From contig VZQC01001600.1 in NCBI GenBank assembly GCA_009823505.1, forward strand, positions 662,845 through 726,844: a DNA stretch of 64,000 nt. Direction: 5' to 3'. A model generated the notes under the pieces. The model was not told where the DNA came from. It was given only the letters and a program-made list of their open reading frames with translations, and made no database searches. Positions within the stretch are counted from its first letter, which is position 1; the number at the start of each line of letters is the position of its first letter. The translations under genes and the position numbers were made by a program. This document shows positions 13,656-25,984 of this stretch, piece by piece. The stretch comes from Rhizomys pruinosus. Taxonomy: Eukaryota; Chordata; Mammalia; Rodentia; Spalacidae.

Positions 13656-15013
13656 ACCTAATAGTCAGATGCAAACACACTGAATACAGATTTTGAAGTC
13701 AGAACTAAGTTTGAATCTGGAATAATTTTCACTTTAGTTCTCTGCTTTGTGTGATTATGTCATAAAGATGACTGAATGAAATATTAAACGTAAAAACCTT
13801 TAATAAACCACAAAGACCCTTACAAATTATTGCTTTATTGGCATGGTTTATTATGTACTCTGCTTAACTGGATGTTTGGGGCCACATGAATTTTAGTATT
13901 TTGCTTATTATTTTAACAGAAAAAATTCAAGATGTATTTTAATGCTGTATAGGTTAGTATTGTGTGTGGGGTTGTTTTTTTGCCTTGTAAATCAATTATA
14001 CATGAAAAATATTTGGGGAAGGCAATAAAGGATTACTTTGTTGTTTTGTTCTTAACTAGTAATTATTTGGATCATTATTTTACAATTACCAGTTTCTTCT
14101 CTTGTTAGACATTTTACCTTTCAATAAGGTTGCTTGTTGACTTAAATATCTATCACCTTTGTGTCCTTTTGGTGAAGACCATATGACAAATATCTCTCAT
14201 TTCTCTATCAGTGTGTTTATGAAGTTTCTAGGTAACCACGACTCTGAGGTTTGTAGTGCTGCGTGATTTTTGCCCCTGAGTTTTCTAATAGGTGGGTCAG
14301 AAGCACTTGTGTTGCCCAGACATGGAAGTTTTCAACAAAATGAAATGTTTTGGCATGCATTTCTTTTGTATTAACTTTATTCCTGGCACAAATTTAGCCA
14401 CATTTTTACTTTCTCTTGCTTACTTTATCCAGTATTTTTTTAAAAAGTTTTTTAAGACTCTTTATAGCAAGATAGGTCTACAATAGGCAAGTAAAATCAC
14501 AGTCTGATTTCGGCTTGTGAATATGTACAGACCATTCCCTGTAACAGTGGCTGTTTATGACAGGTACTGCCTGCACATCAGAAAGATAGTAATTGCTCAG
14601 ATATGCTGTCCACAGAGAGTTTACAATTCATGCTCGCAGAATTAAATTGACACTTAAAAAAATCCTCTCATAGGAAAAATATATTTCAAACTGCAGTTGT
14701 AAATAAGATAACTAGTCCGTTTCCAAATGTGTTGGTAATGGTATTCTGAAAGATAATTATGTCAAAGTGCTGTAATGGGATTTCACAATGTAAGAGGTCA
14801 GCCTCATGGTAGCAAGTATTAAAACTTAGAAGTATAAAGAAAGCACTGTTGATTATTTTTTTTTTTATGTCTATACAATCAAGTTTGGCATTCATTGTTT
14901 CCATGGTAACCATGCTGCCTATAAGCACTAAATTTTATCGCTTCTTGGTATAAAAATAGCAGCTAATAATGGCTCTTCTCTTAGTTGGTGCAAATCATTT
15001 AAAAAGCAAACAC
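13656..15013. other. Unique AT-rich DNA, no gene seen
   Basis: No recognised repeats or exons in about 1.36 kb. Open stretches are short and without similarity I can name. Confidence 0.5.
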
Positions 15014-15212
15014 AGCTGGGCACACCCACAGTGGTGCATGTTTTTAATCCCAGCACTCGGGAGGTAGAGGCAGGTGGATCTCTGTGAGTTCAAGTCCAGC
15101 CTGATCTACATAGTGAGTTCCAGGAAAACTGGGGCTACAGGAAAGCCCTATCTAAGAAAGACCCCCCTCCCCCCCCCCAAAAAAAAAGAAAAAGAAAGAA
15201 AGAAAAAAGAAA
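15014..15212 (+). mobile_element. B1 SINE with A-rich tail
   Basis: Forward B1 'agctgggcacacccacagtg' through 'gagttcaagtccagcctgat', then a C-run and a (GAAA)n-like tail from 15165. Moderately diverged. Confidence 0.92.
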
Positions 15213-16257
15213 ACACACCCTCATAGGTCTTCATGCCAGGACTACACCAAGGTTGGTGGTCAACAGGGTGATAGATATTTCAGTTTGCTTAAAGCTGAGG
15301 GGGAACTCAGTCACAGGGCGTTGGATTGTAAAATCAGGCTAGTCTTGGGAAGACAGGAATGGTTGCTCATTCTACCCGCTCTCCTCAGTCCCCGTAATAG
15401 TCATATTTTATGTTAGTTAAAATAGTCACACTGCATCTTGAAGAGAGAGTGATAGGAAGAGCACTGCTGGAGAACGCCGTGAGGCCCACAGGAAGGACAG
15501 CGGAGCAGCTACTGCTGCAGTCCAAGCATGAGGTGATACACCTGGATGGGCCATCGCTGGAATAAGCATGCCGGGCCACAGCAGAGTATGATCACGAAAC
15601 ATTCTCTTCATTTAGGATGGGATCCGGCGCCATAAGCTTAACGAACTGTTCTCAAAGGTGTGTCTCATGCAGGCTGCAAATCATTCCATTGGCCGCCCTG
15701 TGACATTTGCTTACACTGCTCTGGCGTTACTTTGCCCACACTTACTACCCACAAAGCTGCTTTTTCCCCCTTTGTCAATCACGAGATGCCAGTGGCCATG
15801 CTAGGGTGCTGGTCTGTGTGCTCACTGACTTGGGTGTAGTGAGCACCACTGCAGTAGGATGGCCTTTTTGCCATGTTCAGACCACAGTAAGTCACATGGG
15901 TCAGAGGGAAGCTCTGTTTATGCAGAGACTCACCAAACTCCTAATCCTTTCCTAAGGGGTACGAACCAATTCACGTGACTCGGTGAAGGCATTCTTGCCT
16001 CCGGCCCCTCGCCTTTCTTTAAGCCCCCCTCTCCTAAAAACTCTTCTCAAGCCATTTATAAAGTCAGAACTCTCAAACACACAGTACAAACAGGTTGGAG
16101 TGTGCGAGTAGAAAAGGAGAAATGAGATGTTGTTTACAACTTCTGAGCAATAAAGTAGTCTGCCAGAAATAATCTGTTACATTGTCATCAGAACATTCTG
16201 GTAGTTTTGGCTGATTTTCTTCAACATGACAACATAGATATTATGATGTGGCCTTAG
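15213..16257. other. Unique DNA, no gene seen
   Basis: No repeat, exon or RNA gene recognised. Confidence 0.5.
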
Positions 16258-16414
16258 AATATATATATATAGTCTTTTTGAGAGAGGGTCTCCTTATAGC
16301 CTCAGGTAGCCTGGAACTTGCTATGTAGTTTAGGCTGGCTTTAATCTCACAGAGATCCACCTGTCTTAGCCTCCTGAGGGCTGAGATTAAACATGTGTAC
16401 CAACACCCACAGCT
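16258..16414 (-). mobile_element. Old B1 SINE
   Basis: A TA-rich tail, then a diverged reverse-complement B1 with 'gcctggaacttgctatgtag' and 'cacagagatccacctgtctt'. Substitution load is higher than in neighbouring B1s. Confidence 0.85.
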
Positions 16415-16690
16415 AATGTTGCATTTTGATTGGAGGAAATGCACACTGTCTCTCAGCCTCCATCGCTACATGCATCCTCTAGGATGGGACAAGGATCCAA
16501 GAAAATGTCTTTTGTTATAGAAGTTAGGGTCTCAAAGTGGAGGTCACTTGAGGCAGACTAACCTGCTCCCAAGGCCCGCTAGGAATCGTTGCTTTTCTGT
16601 TCTGCAGTGTGCCCTCCTCTCAGAATTTGTCTTTTTCTTCCCTGATACATTTCAACAGCTCCATGCTTCCTCCTTCTTCCCAGTGCAGCT

Positions 16691-17871
16691 GAGAGCAGGG
16701 TGGCTGGCTGGTGGACCCGAGAGCAGGGGTGGCTGGCTGGACGGACCGAGAGCAGGGTTGCTGGATGGATGGACCCGAGAGAAGGGTGGCTGGCTGGATG
16801 GACCGAGAGCAGGGTGGCTGGATGGATGGACCGAGAGCAGGGTGGCTGGCTGGACGGACCGAGAGCAGGGTGGCTGGATGGGTGGACCGAGAGCAGGGTG
16901 GCTGGCTGGACGGACCGAGAGCAGGGTGGCTGGCTGGACGGACCGAGAGCAGGGTGGCTGGCTGGACAGACCGAGAGCAGGGTGGCTAGCTGGATGGACC
17001 GAGAGCAGGGTGGCTGGATGGACGGACCAAGAGCAGGGTGGCTGGCTGGACGGACCGAGAGCAGGGTGGCTAGCTGGATGGACCAAGAGCAGGGTGGCTG
17101 GCTGGATGGACCCTAGAGCAGGGTGGCTGGATGGACCGAGAACAGAGTGGCTGGATGGACGGACTGAGAACAGGGTTGCTGGATGGACGGACCGAGGGCA
17201 GGGTGGCTGGCTGGATGGACCGAGAGCAGGATTGCTGGATGGACGGACCCGAGAGCAGGGTGGCTGGATGGGTGGACCGAGAGCAGGGTGGCTGGATGGA
17301 CAGACCGAGAGCAGGGTTGCTGGATGGACGGACCCGAGAGCAGGGTGGCTGACTGGATGGACCGAGAGCAGGGTAGCTGGATGGATGGACCGAGAGCAGG
17401 GTGTCTGGATGGACGGACCGAGAGCGGGTGGCTGGATGGATGGACCGAGAGCAGGGTGGCTGGATGGATGGACTGAGAGCAGGGTGGCTGGCTGGACCGA
17501 GAGCAGGGTGGCTGGGCAGACCGAGAGCAGGGTGGCTGGCTGGATGGACCGAGAGCAGGGTGGCTGGACGGACTGAGAGCAGGGTGGCTGGCTGGATGGA
17601 CCGAGAGCAGGGTGGCTGGACGGACCGAGAGCAGGGTGGCTGGCTGGATGGACCGAGAGCAGGGTGGCTGGCTGGACCGAGAGCAGGGTGGCTGGGCGGA
17701 CCGAGAGCAGGGTGGCTGGCTGGACAGACCGAGAGCAGGGTTGCTGGATGGACGGACCTGAGAGCAGGGTGGCTGACTGGATGGACCGGGAGCAGGGTAG
17801 CTGGATGGACGGACCGAGAGCAGGGTGGCTGGCTGGATGGACCGAGAGCAGGGTGGCTGGCTAGACGGGCC
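16691..17871. repeat. 43-unit minisatellite, 28-bp unit
   Basis: I count 43 tandem units of about 28 bp. Most open with 'gagagcagggtggctgg' and close with a (TGGA/TGGC/CGGA)n stretch ending 'gacc'. Some units are 24 bp, lacking one tetranucleotide, and a few are 29 bp with an extra C. The plus strand is G-rich. The unit has no stop codon in several frames and 28 is not divisible by three. That creates long open frames on both strands (16548-17576 plus, 17070-17930 minus), which I treat as by-products. The plus one begins at TTG, not ATG. Confidence 0.98.
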
Positions 17872-17937
17872 CTGGATCCATGCCACTCTGCCATGTCTGC
17901 CTCCTGGTTTTGCACTCCGTAGGCCTTCATTCCCTTT
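17872..17937. other. Unique flank of the minisatellite
   Basis: Short non-repetitive stretch between the array and the next SINE. Confidence 0.5.
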
Positions 17938-18090
17938 TCTTTACTTATTTTTAAATGTTATCTATTTGTATTTTTACATGTATGAGTGTGGCCTGCATGT
18001 AATTAAGCGTACTATGTCCATGCAGTACCTGTGGAGGTCGGAAGAATGTGTTGAAGCCCCTGAAACTGGAATTATAGATGGTCGTTTTGC
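17938..18090 (-). mobile_element. Old B3-like SINE, truncated
   Basis: Reverse-complement B3 tail and body ('catgtatgagtgtggcctgc', 'ctgaaactggaattatagat'). It stops before the tRNA-like head and is strongly diverged. Confidence 0.7.
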
Positions 18091-20444
18091 CATTCGTTAA
18101 TATTTGATGCTTTAAAGGCACTGAAATGCCCACTGTCCTTCCTAAGAAAAATAGCGACCATGGCAGGAGTGACATTTTTAGGGTTCCCCGAACTAAACAA
18201 CTTGAGGCTTCACAGCGCAACATTCCTTCCGCTCTCACTGGTATCATGCTGCTCTCACAGCAGAACTGGCAAGAAGCACATCAGTCCACAGGCTGCTTTC
18301 TGGGTCAGGAAAGGCGTGAGTGCCCACGCTCACAGGAGGTTGTCAGAAAAAATTGCAGGCCTTCGCACTGGATGGTATTCTGCCAGCTGGACGCTCCTCT
18401 CCTCTTTGATATATGAACACTTAGCTTAAACAAGTCAGCAGCAAAGAAGAAGCTGACAACCTAGAAGCACCTGCGTGTCTTGCCTTTGTTTGACTGGCCG
18501 TTATCTCTCATGGTCCTTACCAGTTCTCGAGTAAGTCTGTTTAGCATCCTACTTCATCCCTAAGGGGAAGGATGATAATATGGAAACTATTTTTCTTCTT
18601 TCCCCAATGCCAACCTGCATTTAATTTTTCTTAATTCCTTTTCAGTCTCTCAATTTAAAGTCTGTGGTGTTTACAGTTCACAGCAAAGAGTAGTTATAAA
18701 CTGTTCTTTCCTTAGGCAAGCTAAATGTGTTAAATGATGTTGTTTTTCATACAGACATCAATTCCCTTTTCCAAATTACTTTTGATGTTCTTCTTGGCGC
18801 TCTAGGCAGTTCATGTCCATTGAGGTGTACCTCAATTTATGAAATAGAGGTATTGCCAAAGACACTGTTCCGCAATTTCAAATTGAATACTGCTGTTTCA
18901 GTGACTGAGTTATAAAATCAAAATGGTGTTTCCTTGAGGGTCAGAGGGAAATCTCATAATTATCTTAATTAAAACTTTTGTGAGAGAAAGGGTAAGCACT
19001 GATTCTAGGTGCATGTTGTACTGTAAGGTTTCTGGGATTGTGAGTCTCATTGGTGGCTTATTTGGGGGTTTTGCAACAAGATTAGGTTGACTCTAAAAGT
19101 TCTCCATGACTCTTGGGCATTTCAGAATGGCAGTCACTGAACTACCTGGGCCGATCCAGCAACTACTGTCTGTAGTTCCATTGCCCTGAGTACAATGATA
19201 CCACGGGCCAGGCTTTTACAAAATTAATGTTGCCTAAGCATACAGACTTCATAGTTTGGACTTATGCATAGAGCTGAATTTTAAATATTCTGTGTCACTG
19301 TTTCCATAGGAATTCTCCGGCTTTCCAATCTGCAATTTGCTGTTTGGTTCTGGGTGAAGCTGACACTTGTAGGTGGAAAACAGACTTCTAAGAATGGAAA
19401 TTCTTTAATCAGTCAACACAATGCAGACACAACTTTCTCTAGCTTTATTAATGCAGGTTTATCAAACATTATGTGTAGTTCATTGATCTTTGAGGGTATT
19501 CATCTCTCTTGTGTACGTGTAAAAGGGAGGGAAAACTAACATTCAGAAAGAGAGCACCTGACAGCTGAACATAGCTCACAGGAGGAAAAGAAAAATTTAA
19601 ATTTGGAAAACATTTTTGCTGGCAATGTAAGGGGAAAACAACTGTAACTTTTGAATACTTTCATAATCATGTTTTGATTTATTCATATAAATGTTACTAT
19701 TCTACATTCACATTACTTCCTTGTTTTTGGTGGTGGTTTTCAGTTATTTTGCATGTCTAACTTCCCATAACAGACTGCCTGAGGGCTGGTTTAGATTAAA
19801 TTGGAGATCTTGCACTTTTATTTTTAGTACAGAAAGAATCAGGGACCTTAAGGACATATTTCTGAGCACAGGTAGATGAATTAAAAACAAATTCTTCTAG
19901 GAGTAAAATAGTGTTCATGGGAGGAAAATGAGGAGGGAGTTGAAGTGAAGGAGTGCCTTGACTGGACAGTGGGACTAGAGGAGAAAAGAAAAGATGCTGA
20001 TAGCTTTATTCATCACTTGAAACACGGTGTCTGACTGAGTCCACACAGAGGACAGCCATCAAAATTCCCTGTGCTCTACTGCTACCAGGCTGAAGGTTCA
20101 GCCAAGACTGCTAATTCTTTGTCTTCAGTTCTGAGGCATTTTAATTAACATACATCCTTAGATTTCTTTCTCTAGGCTGAAAGAATAGGTTGCCTAAGCT
20201 ATTTGATTTTCAGCTCCTTTTAGCCAGTAGATCCTTGGGTTCATTTAGTTTCTTGAGTGATTCCCAGATTTCCAGGTAGTTTCGGTCATGTCCACTGCTT
20301 TGTTTCCTTTACATGTGCCTTGGCTATTACTGCTTCAAACTTCTCCCTGCCCCTGTAACTGCTCTTCTGCTTGGCCTTGTCTGATGATGATTTCTGCTGT
20401 TTCTTATTTGATTCATTGATTCCTTCATCTCTAGAATTTCTTTT
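18091..20444. other. Unique DNA, no gene seen
   Basis: About 2.35 kb without a recognised repeat or exon. Short open stretches show no similarity I can name. Confidence 0.45.
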
Positions 20445-20662
20445 ACGAAATACTTTATTTTAATGCATATGAATGTATTGCCTGCATATAGTATGTGCAC
20501 CCATGTCCTGCAATGCCCACAGAGGTGAGAAGAGGGTATCAGATCCCGTGGAACTGGAGTTACAGAAGGTTGTTAGCCACCATGTAGGCACTGAGAACCA
20601 AACCCAGGTCCTTTGTAAAAGCAGCTGATTCTCTTAACCATTGAGCCATGTCTCTGGCCCCA
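20445..20662 (-). mobile_element. B3-family SINE, full length
   Basis: Reverse-complement copy with 'ggaactggagttacagaagg', 'accaaacccaggtcctttg' and terminal 'gagccatgtctctggcccc'. No 17-nt duplication. Confidence 0.9.
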
Positions 20663-20883
20663 CACTTCTAGAATTTCAATTTTCAGCATCTCAGTTTCCT
20701 CGCTGAATTTTCCTCCATATTGTGAAAAATTTCCTGCAAGTTAATGATTCTTTTACTCACTTTGGTAACTTTCTTTTTTATGTGTTGAATCGATTTCATA
20801 ACTTTTTGCCCAGATCTTGGATTAAATTCCTTATCTATTTATCTGAATCTTCTATTTCATCATTTATTATTATTATTATATTA
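20663..20883. other. Unassigned DNA ending in (ATT)n
   Basis: AT-rich with a short (ATT)n run near 20862-20882. No gene seen. Confidence 0.5.
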
Positions 20884-21030
20884 TTGTCTTTTTGAGATAG
20901 GGTAACCCTGTAGCCCCAGCTGGCCTGGAACCCTCTCTGTAGACCAGGCTGGACTTGAACTCACAGAAACCCACCTGCCTCTGCCTCCTGAGTGCTGGGA
21001 TTAAAGGCATGTGCCACCACACCTGGCCAT
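20884..21030 (-). mobile_element. B1 SINE
   Basis: Reverse-complement B1 from 'gtctttttgagatagggtaa' to 'ccaccacacctggcc'. It forms an inverted pair with the forward B1 at 21149. Confidence 0.93.
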
Positions 21031-21051
21031 CATCAATTATTTTAAAAAGTT

Positions 21052-21310
21052 TCCAGAGAGATGGCTCAGCGGTTAAGAGCACTGACTGCTCTAGCAGAGG
21101 ATCTGGGTTTGATTCCCAGCACCCACATGATGGCTAAGAACCATCTTTAAGCTGGGCATGGTGGTGCACGCCTTTAATCCTAGCACTCGGGAGGCAGAGG
21201 CAGGTGGATCTCTGTGAGTTCAAGGCCAGCCTGGTCTACAGAGTGAGTTACAGGTCAGCTGGGGCTACAGGAAGACCCTGTCTCAAAAAAGTCAAAAAGT
21301 AAAAAAAAAG
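21052..21310 (+). mobile_element. Composite SINE: B3 head joined to B1
   Basis: 21052-21149 is the forward B3 5' half ('agagagatggctcagcggtt' to 'gctaagaaccatctttaa'). It passes directly into forward B1 'gctgggcatggtggtgcacg' (21150-21283) and an A-rich tail. A similar B3-then-B1 order with one duplication pair is at 47761-48147. Possible flanking repeats ('aaaaagtt') are too A-rich to be decisive. Confidence 0.8.
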
Positions 21311-21868
21311 TTCTACTCAGACATCTTTTTCTGTCATCTTGCTCATCATCTTCACTTTTGATGTTGAAAAGTCAGCTGTGGAGTTTTTTAGTGGAATGTT
21401 GGAGCGTGTTTGTGGCGTTACTTTGCACATCTGTTAGAGTGCATGTACACTCTGTTTTATAGTGCTCCCCCTCTGCTGTGGTTTTGATTAGCTTATTTAT
21501 TAGTTTGTCCTCCTGGTGGCTGTTTTCATTTGGATTTATTTTTAGAAGAAGCCAACTGTAGTAACCACCATGATGGCTTGACAGAATTCCCAGTGTTAAG
21601 CTGGGGGAGAAGACTCCATACTCTTGAGTTTTGCCTTCTATAAGGTTTGGAGACAGAAGTACTAGGGCCCTTAGTTCTGTTTACTAGGATATTGTATTAA
21701 GTTCTGTCTCACTCTTCTTGTGAGCCTTACAGCTCCCCTGGCCACGGCTGGGGGTGGGGTGTTGAGACTCTCAGCCACAGACTCCCATTACTATACTTCT
21801 GCAGCTTTCTCCACAGTCTGTGCAGCTTGGGGTCTGTTGCTGTTGTCTGGATCTCACATCTAATGTTC

Positions 21869-21872
<4 letters not shown>
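21311..21872. other. Unique DNA, no gene seen
   Basis: No recognised repeat or coding feature. Confidence 0.5.

Positions 21873-21918
<46 letters not shown>
21873..21918. repeat. (CA)n microsatellite
   Basis: About 23 uninterrupted CA units. Confidence 0.97.
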
Positions 21919-21919
<1 letters not shown>

Positions 21920-22049
21920 AGCATTTGTTTCCTCTTCAGTTCAAAATCCTGCATGCCTCTCCCTTTTTTGTGGTGCTGGGAGTTGAAGCCAGCGTCTTCT
22001 TCCTACCAGGCAAGTGTTCTCTCTGGGCTGTACCACAGCCCTCACACAC

Positions 22050-22400
22050 TCTGCTTCTCTAGAACACAAGCTCATTCTTGTCTCAGGGCCTTTGCACTTC
22101 TTCCTGTTCCTTCCTACATGTTCCTTCCTACTCACTCCTTCGTCTGCTTCAGACATTTGTACAATGTGGCCTGATCAGAACATCATTCTCCCGCCATTTT
22201 CTCCATAGTATTCAAGAATGTATACTATATATACATTGTGTATTTACTAATCTGTTTATTGCCTATTTCTTCTAACTAGAATGTATGCTCCTAGGCTTTT
22301 CCTGTTTATTTACAATGGTAAATAATGTCCAGGGCCTGCCAACCATGAAACAGGTTTTCAGTAAACATTTTTTCGTTGTCGAGTGAAACATTTTAAATGC
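22050..22400 (+). mobile_element. LINE-2 relic
   Basis: Contains the L2 signatures 'cagggcctttgcacttcttc', 'ctaactagaatgtatgctcc' and a degraded tail 'cagtaaacattttttc' (from ...caataaatatttgttg). L2 is mammal-wide and long inactive, so this marks ancient backbone DNA. Confidence 0.75.
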
Positions 22401-22449
22401 ATAAAATTTGGATGATTCTCATGACACACTTAATTTTTTCTATCAGATT

Positions 22450-24516
22450 ACATTCTTTTTCTTTAAAAAATTTTTTGAAGTTTTGTGCATTTCATACATC
22501 ATCTCTCTGTCCAATTCAAACTCACCCCCCACTTCCATCCTTCTCACCCCACCAGAGTTTATGCATTCTGCCATGCATGTCTTGTATCTTTTTCTTAGTC
22601 TTTTTAAACATTATTTTTATGCAGAAGATTATTGTTTTGGGGAAGACTTTACTGTTTCAGTCAGTTCTTTGCCCCAGTTCTTTCGTCATTGTTGTTGTTC
22701 CCTCCCATTTGTATTGCTTGAAAATCTGCATATATATTATCACACATATACTAAAATTATGTCATTTGAAAGAAACTGTATGTTATTTCCAAGTCATATT
22801 TCAGAATTCACATTTTCCCTTTTAATTTTATATTACTCTGAAATATGCATACATACCCTCCACCCACATATCAAAATTACAAAGTCTGAATATAAGTGGT
22901 AGGTTAGTTCTAGAGCCTGTCGAGGGATTCACATTGTAAGAGCACAGATGCTTTTAGATAAAAAGAAATATAACATTAATGTTGCTCAGTTTGCCTTACA
23001 ACTAGGTACTTGGTGCTAGCATCCACAAATGAGTGATAGCATTCATTGTTTGTTTTTCTGGGACTATGTTACTTTACTTAGCATAATATCTTCTAGTTCC
23101 ATCTATTTACCTGCAAAGTTCATGATGTCATCTTTCTTTACCACTGCATGGAGCTCCATTGTGTAGATGTACCATATTTTCTTTATCCACTTGTTGGTTG
23201 AGGGGCACTTGGATTGGTTCAAATTCTTCACTATTGTGAACAGAGCTTCAATAAACATGGATGTGTATGTATCTCTGTGGTAGGATCTGTGGTAGGACGA
23301 GTCTTGTGGATATATGCCCAAGAGTGGTATGACTGGGTCAGGTGATAGGTTCCATTTGAGTCTTTTAAGGGTTCTCCACATTGCTTTCCATAGTGGTTGT
23401 ATGAGTTTACATTCCCACCAGCAGTGGATGAGTGTTCCCCTTTCCCCACAGCCATTCCAGCATTTGGTATCTTTTGTTTTCTTGATCATAGGTCTTATTC
23501 AAATGAGATGATATCTTAAAGTGGTTTTAATTTGCATTTCCTTAATTATTAGTGATATTGAGAACTTTTAAAGATGTTTCTCTTCACTTCATTGATTCTT
23601 TCACTGTACAGAAGCTCTTGAGTTTGATAAGGTCCCACTTGTCAATTGTTGACCTTATTTCCTGCACAACTGCTTACTGATTTAGAAAGTCTTTTCCTAT
23701 GCCTATGTCTTGTAGGTTACTGCCAACATTTTCTTCAATCACCTTCAGAGTTTCAGATTTCATGTTGAGGTTTTTGGTCCATTTGGAGTTGATTTTTGTA
23801 CAGAGTGAGAGGTAGGGGTTCAATTTTATTCTTCTATAAGTGGTGATCCAGTTTTGCCAACACCACTTGTTGAAGATGCTGTCTTTCCTCCATTGAGTCT
23901 TATTGGCCCCTTTGTTGAATATGAGGTGGCTAAAATTGTATGTGCTCAAATTTGGATTTTCAGTTTTGTTCCATTGATCTACAGGTCTGTTTTTGTGCCA
24001 GTACTAAGCTGTTTTTATGACTATAGCCCTGTAATATAGTTTGAAGTCTGGTATGGTGATACACCTGTATTGCTCTTTTTGCTCAGGGTTGCTTTGGCTA
24101 TTCAGGATCTTTTGTTTTTCCATAGGAATTTAAGGATTTTTTCTAAGTCTGTGAAGAAAGAAACTCATTGGGATTTTAATTGGGATTGCATTGAATCTGT
24201 ATATTAATTTGGGTATAAAGAACATTTTTACTATATTAATTTTCCCAATCCATGAGCATGGAAGGTCTTTCCATCTTCTTATATCTTCTTCAATCTCCTT
24301 CTTCAGGGGCTTGAAATTTTTGTTGTAGAGATCTCTGGTGTCTTTGGTTAGGTTTATTCCTAAGTATTTATTTTTTGAGGGTATTGTGAGTGGGACGTTC
24401 TCCTTATATTCCTTGTATTGTATTGTTCAGTTCTGATGCCTCTCTGTTTATTTTTTGTCCAGTTGACCTATCCAAAGGGCTCAGTGGTGTATTGAAGTCC
24501 CCCACTATTATATATT
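22450..24516 (-). mobile_element. 5'-truncated L1 with ORF2 C-terminal half
   Basis: The 3' UTR (22450-23100) is followed by minus-strand ORF2. The open segment 23103-23489 encodes the C-terminal cysteine-rich region ('KCWNGCGERGTLIHCWWEC') and 'NKWIKKIWYIYTMEL'. Further upstream coding is broken at 23490-23670 and near 24420. It is truncated at about 24516. Older than the L1 at 38 kb but with fewer small indels in the shared segment. Confidence 0.93.
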
Positions 24517-24826
24517 CTTTAATTTATCTCATTATTATATAAAATATGGTTGCACAAAAATATTGAACATTTTCCCACATTGTAAATGTTCTTCTAAAGC
24601 ATAGGATTCTCCGTATGGTCCATGATATTTCATTTTATTGATGTACCAGCTTATTTATCTCCTATTCCAATATTCTTGCTATTGCATGAATAATAACTAT
24701 CAATATCTTTAAACTCAGTGGAGACAGAGATCAACTGCCTTATGCTCATCATTATATTCCAAGATGTTTATCAATTGCGTGGATGAATAAACAAATATTT
24801 AAAAATATTTGGACTATTTTATTTTT
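24517..24826. other. Unique AT-rich DNA, no gene seen
   Basis: No recognised repeat or gene. Confidence 0.5.
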
Positions 24827-24979
24827 CATTTTTTTGGTATTTTTGAGAGAGGGTCTCCCTGGAGCCCCAGCTGGCCTGGAACTCGCTCTATAGACCAGGC
24901 TGGCCTTGAACTCACAGAGATCCGCCTGCCTCTGCCTCCCAATTTCTAGGATTAAAGGCATGTGCCACCACGCCCAGCT
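24827..24979 (-). mobile_element. B1 SINE
   Basis: Complete reverse-complement B1 with T-rich start and end 'gccaccacgcccagctt'. Confidence 0.94.
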
Positions 24980-25836
24980 TTATTTAGATTATATTTATGC
25001 TCTAATGTCCATATAAAATATGATTTTCATCTCAAAAGGGATAAAAAAGCTTATTCTGTAGCAAAATATGAGTGCCTATGGCATGGGAACACAGATCTAG
25101 ACATTTTGAATTTCAGCTTCCAGCACGGAAGCAGTTTTGTTAAGGCTCTATAGTAATGAACAAAGTCATAAATCAGGGGCTGTTCAAATACGTGATGGAG
25201 ACTGATAGAGGTAATCTAGAACAAAGCAGAGAAACCTTTCACAGGCCTCAGATGCCACTCTTAAGCTTTTGGGTTGGTGGAAGCCAGTGGTCTGTTAAAT
25301 TAATACATTCCAAAGGAAAACCAGTGTTCCGTTCATACATTCCAAATGATTTACCTAATGGCCAATGAAGGATGTAGAGAGGAAGGCAATAAATGGCAAT
25401 TAAGGGGGTAAAGATGCCTTAAGATAATTTGTAATTAGGTTCTGGGCTTGTAATATTGAAAACTCTTCACAATCATTAAGGAGATTCTAATGAGCCAATC
25501 AGCCTTGTAGAAGGCAGGCTCGGAGTGAAGGTTCAGCTTCTTTCTGGGAACTTTCATTCATACTAAGGTGAAAACTTAGAAGTTGGATTGTTAGTTTATA
25601 TATTAATTTTGTCAAATTAATTTATATTGTAAATTTGTGTTCTGGAAGTAATGAATTTGAGCTCTTACCAGTAAGATAAGAGTGTCTATTATGTTACCAA
25701 GAAGCTTCCACAAAGTACTTTGGGTAACAAATATCTCATTTTAATTTGCATTTTTCTTTACCAGAGAGGTTATTTATTATAGATTTTTTGGCCGTTTGTA
25801 CTACTTTTCTATTAATCTCTCATCTCTTGGTCTCTT
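24980..25836. other. Unique AT-rich DNA, no gene seen
   Basis: No recognised repeat, exon or RNA gene. Confidence 0.5.
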
Positions 25837-25837
25837 G

Positions 25838-25950
25838 TTTTTCTGAGACAGTGTCTTTTTACATAGCCCAGGCTGGCCTGGAGCTAGAGATTCTCCTGCC
25901 TCAGCCTCCTTAGTTATGGGACTACAGGTCTGCACCAGCGCACTCAGTTT
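25838..25950 (-). mobile_element. Old B1/proto-B1 SINE
   Basis: Reverse-complement 7SL-derived sequence with 'gcccaggctggcctggagct' and 'cctgcctcagcctccttag'. It is shorter and more diverged than the other B1s, consistent with an early B1 form. Confidence 0.75.
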
Positions 25951-25984
25951 CTCTCTTCATAATAGTTTAGACACAGTTCAAAGT

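Noticed and set aside
16548..17576. 342-residue Trp/Gly/Arg-rich protein
   Set aside because: The frame exists only because the repeat unit lacks stops. It starts at TTG, and equally long frames exist on other frames and strands.
16691..17871. CRISPR-like array of 28-bp repeats
   Set aside because: Units abut with no unique spacers, and the context is mammalian DNA. It is a minisatellite.
23103..23489. 128-residue cysteine-containing protein as a host gene
   Set aside because: It is the C-terminal end of L1 ORF2 in a truncated element.
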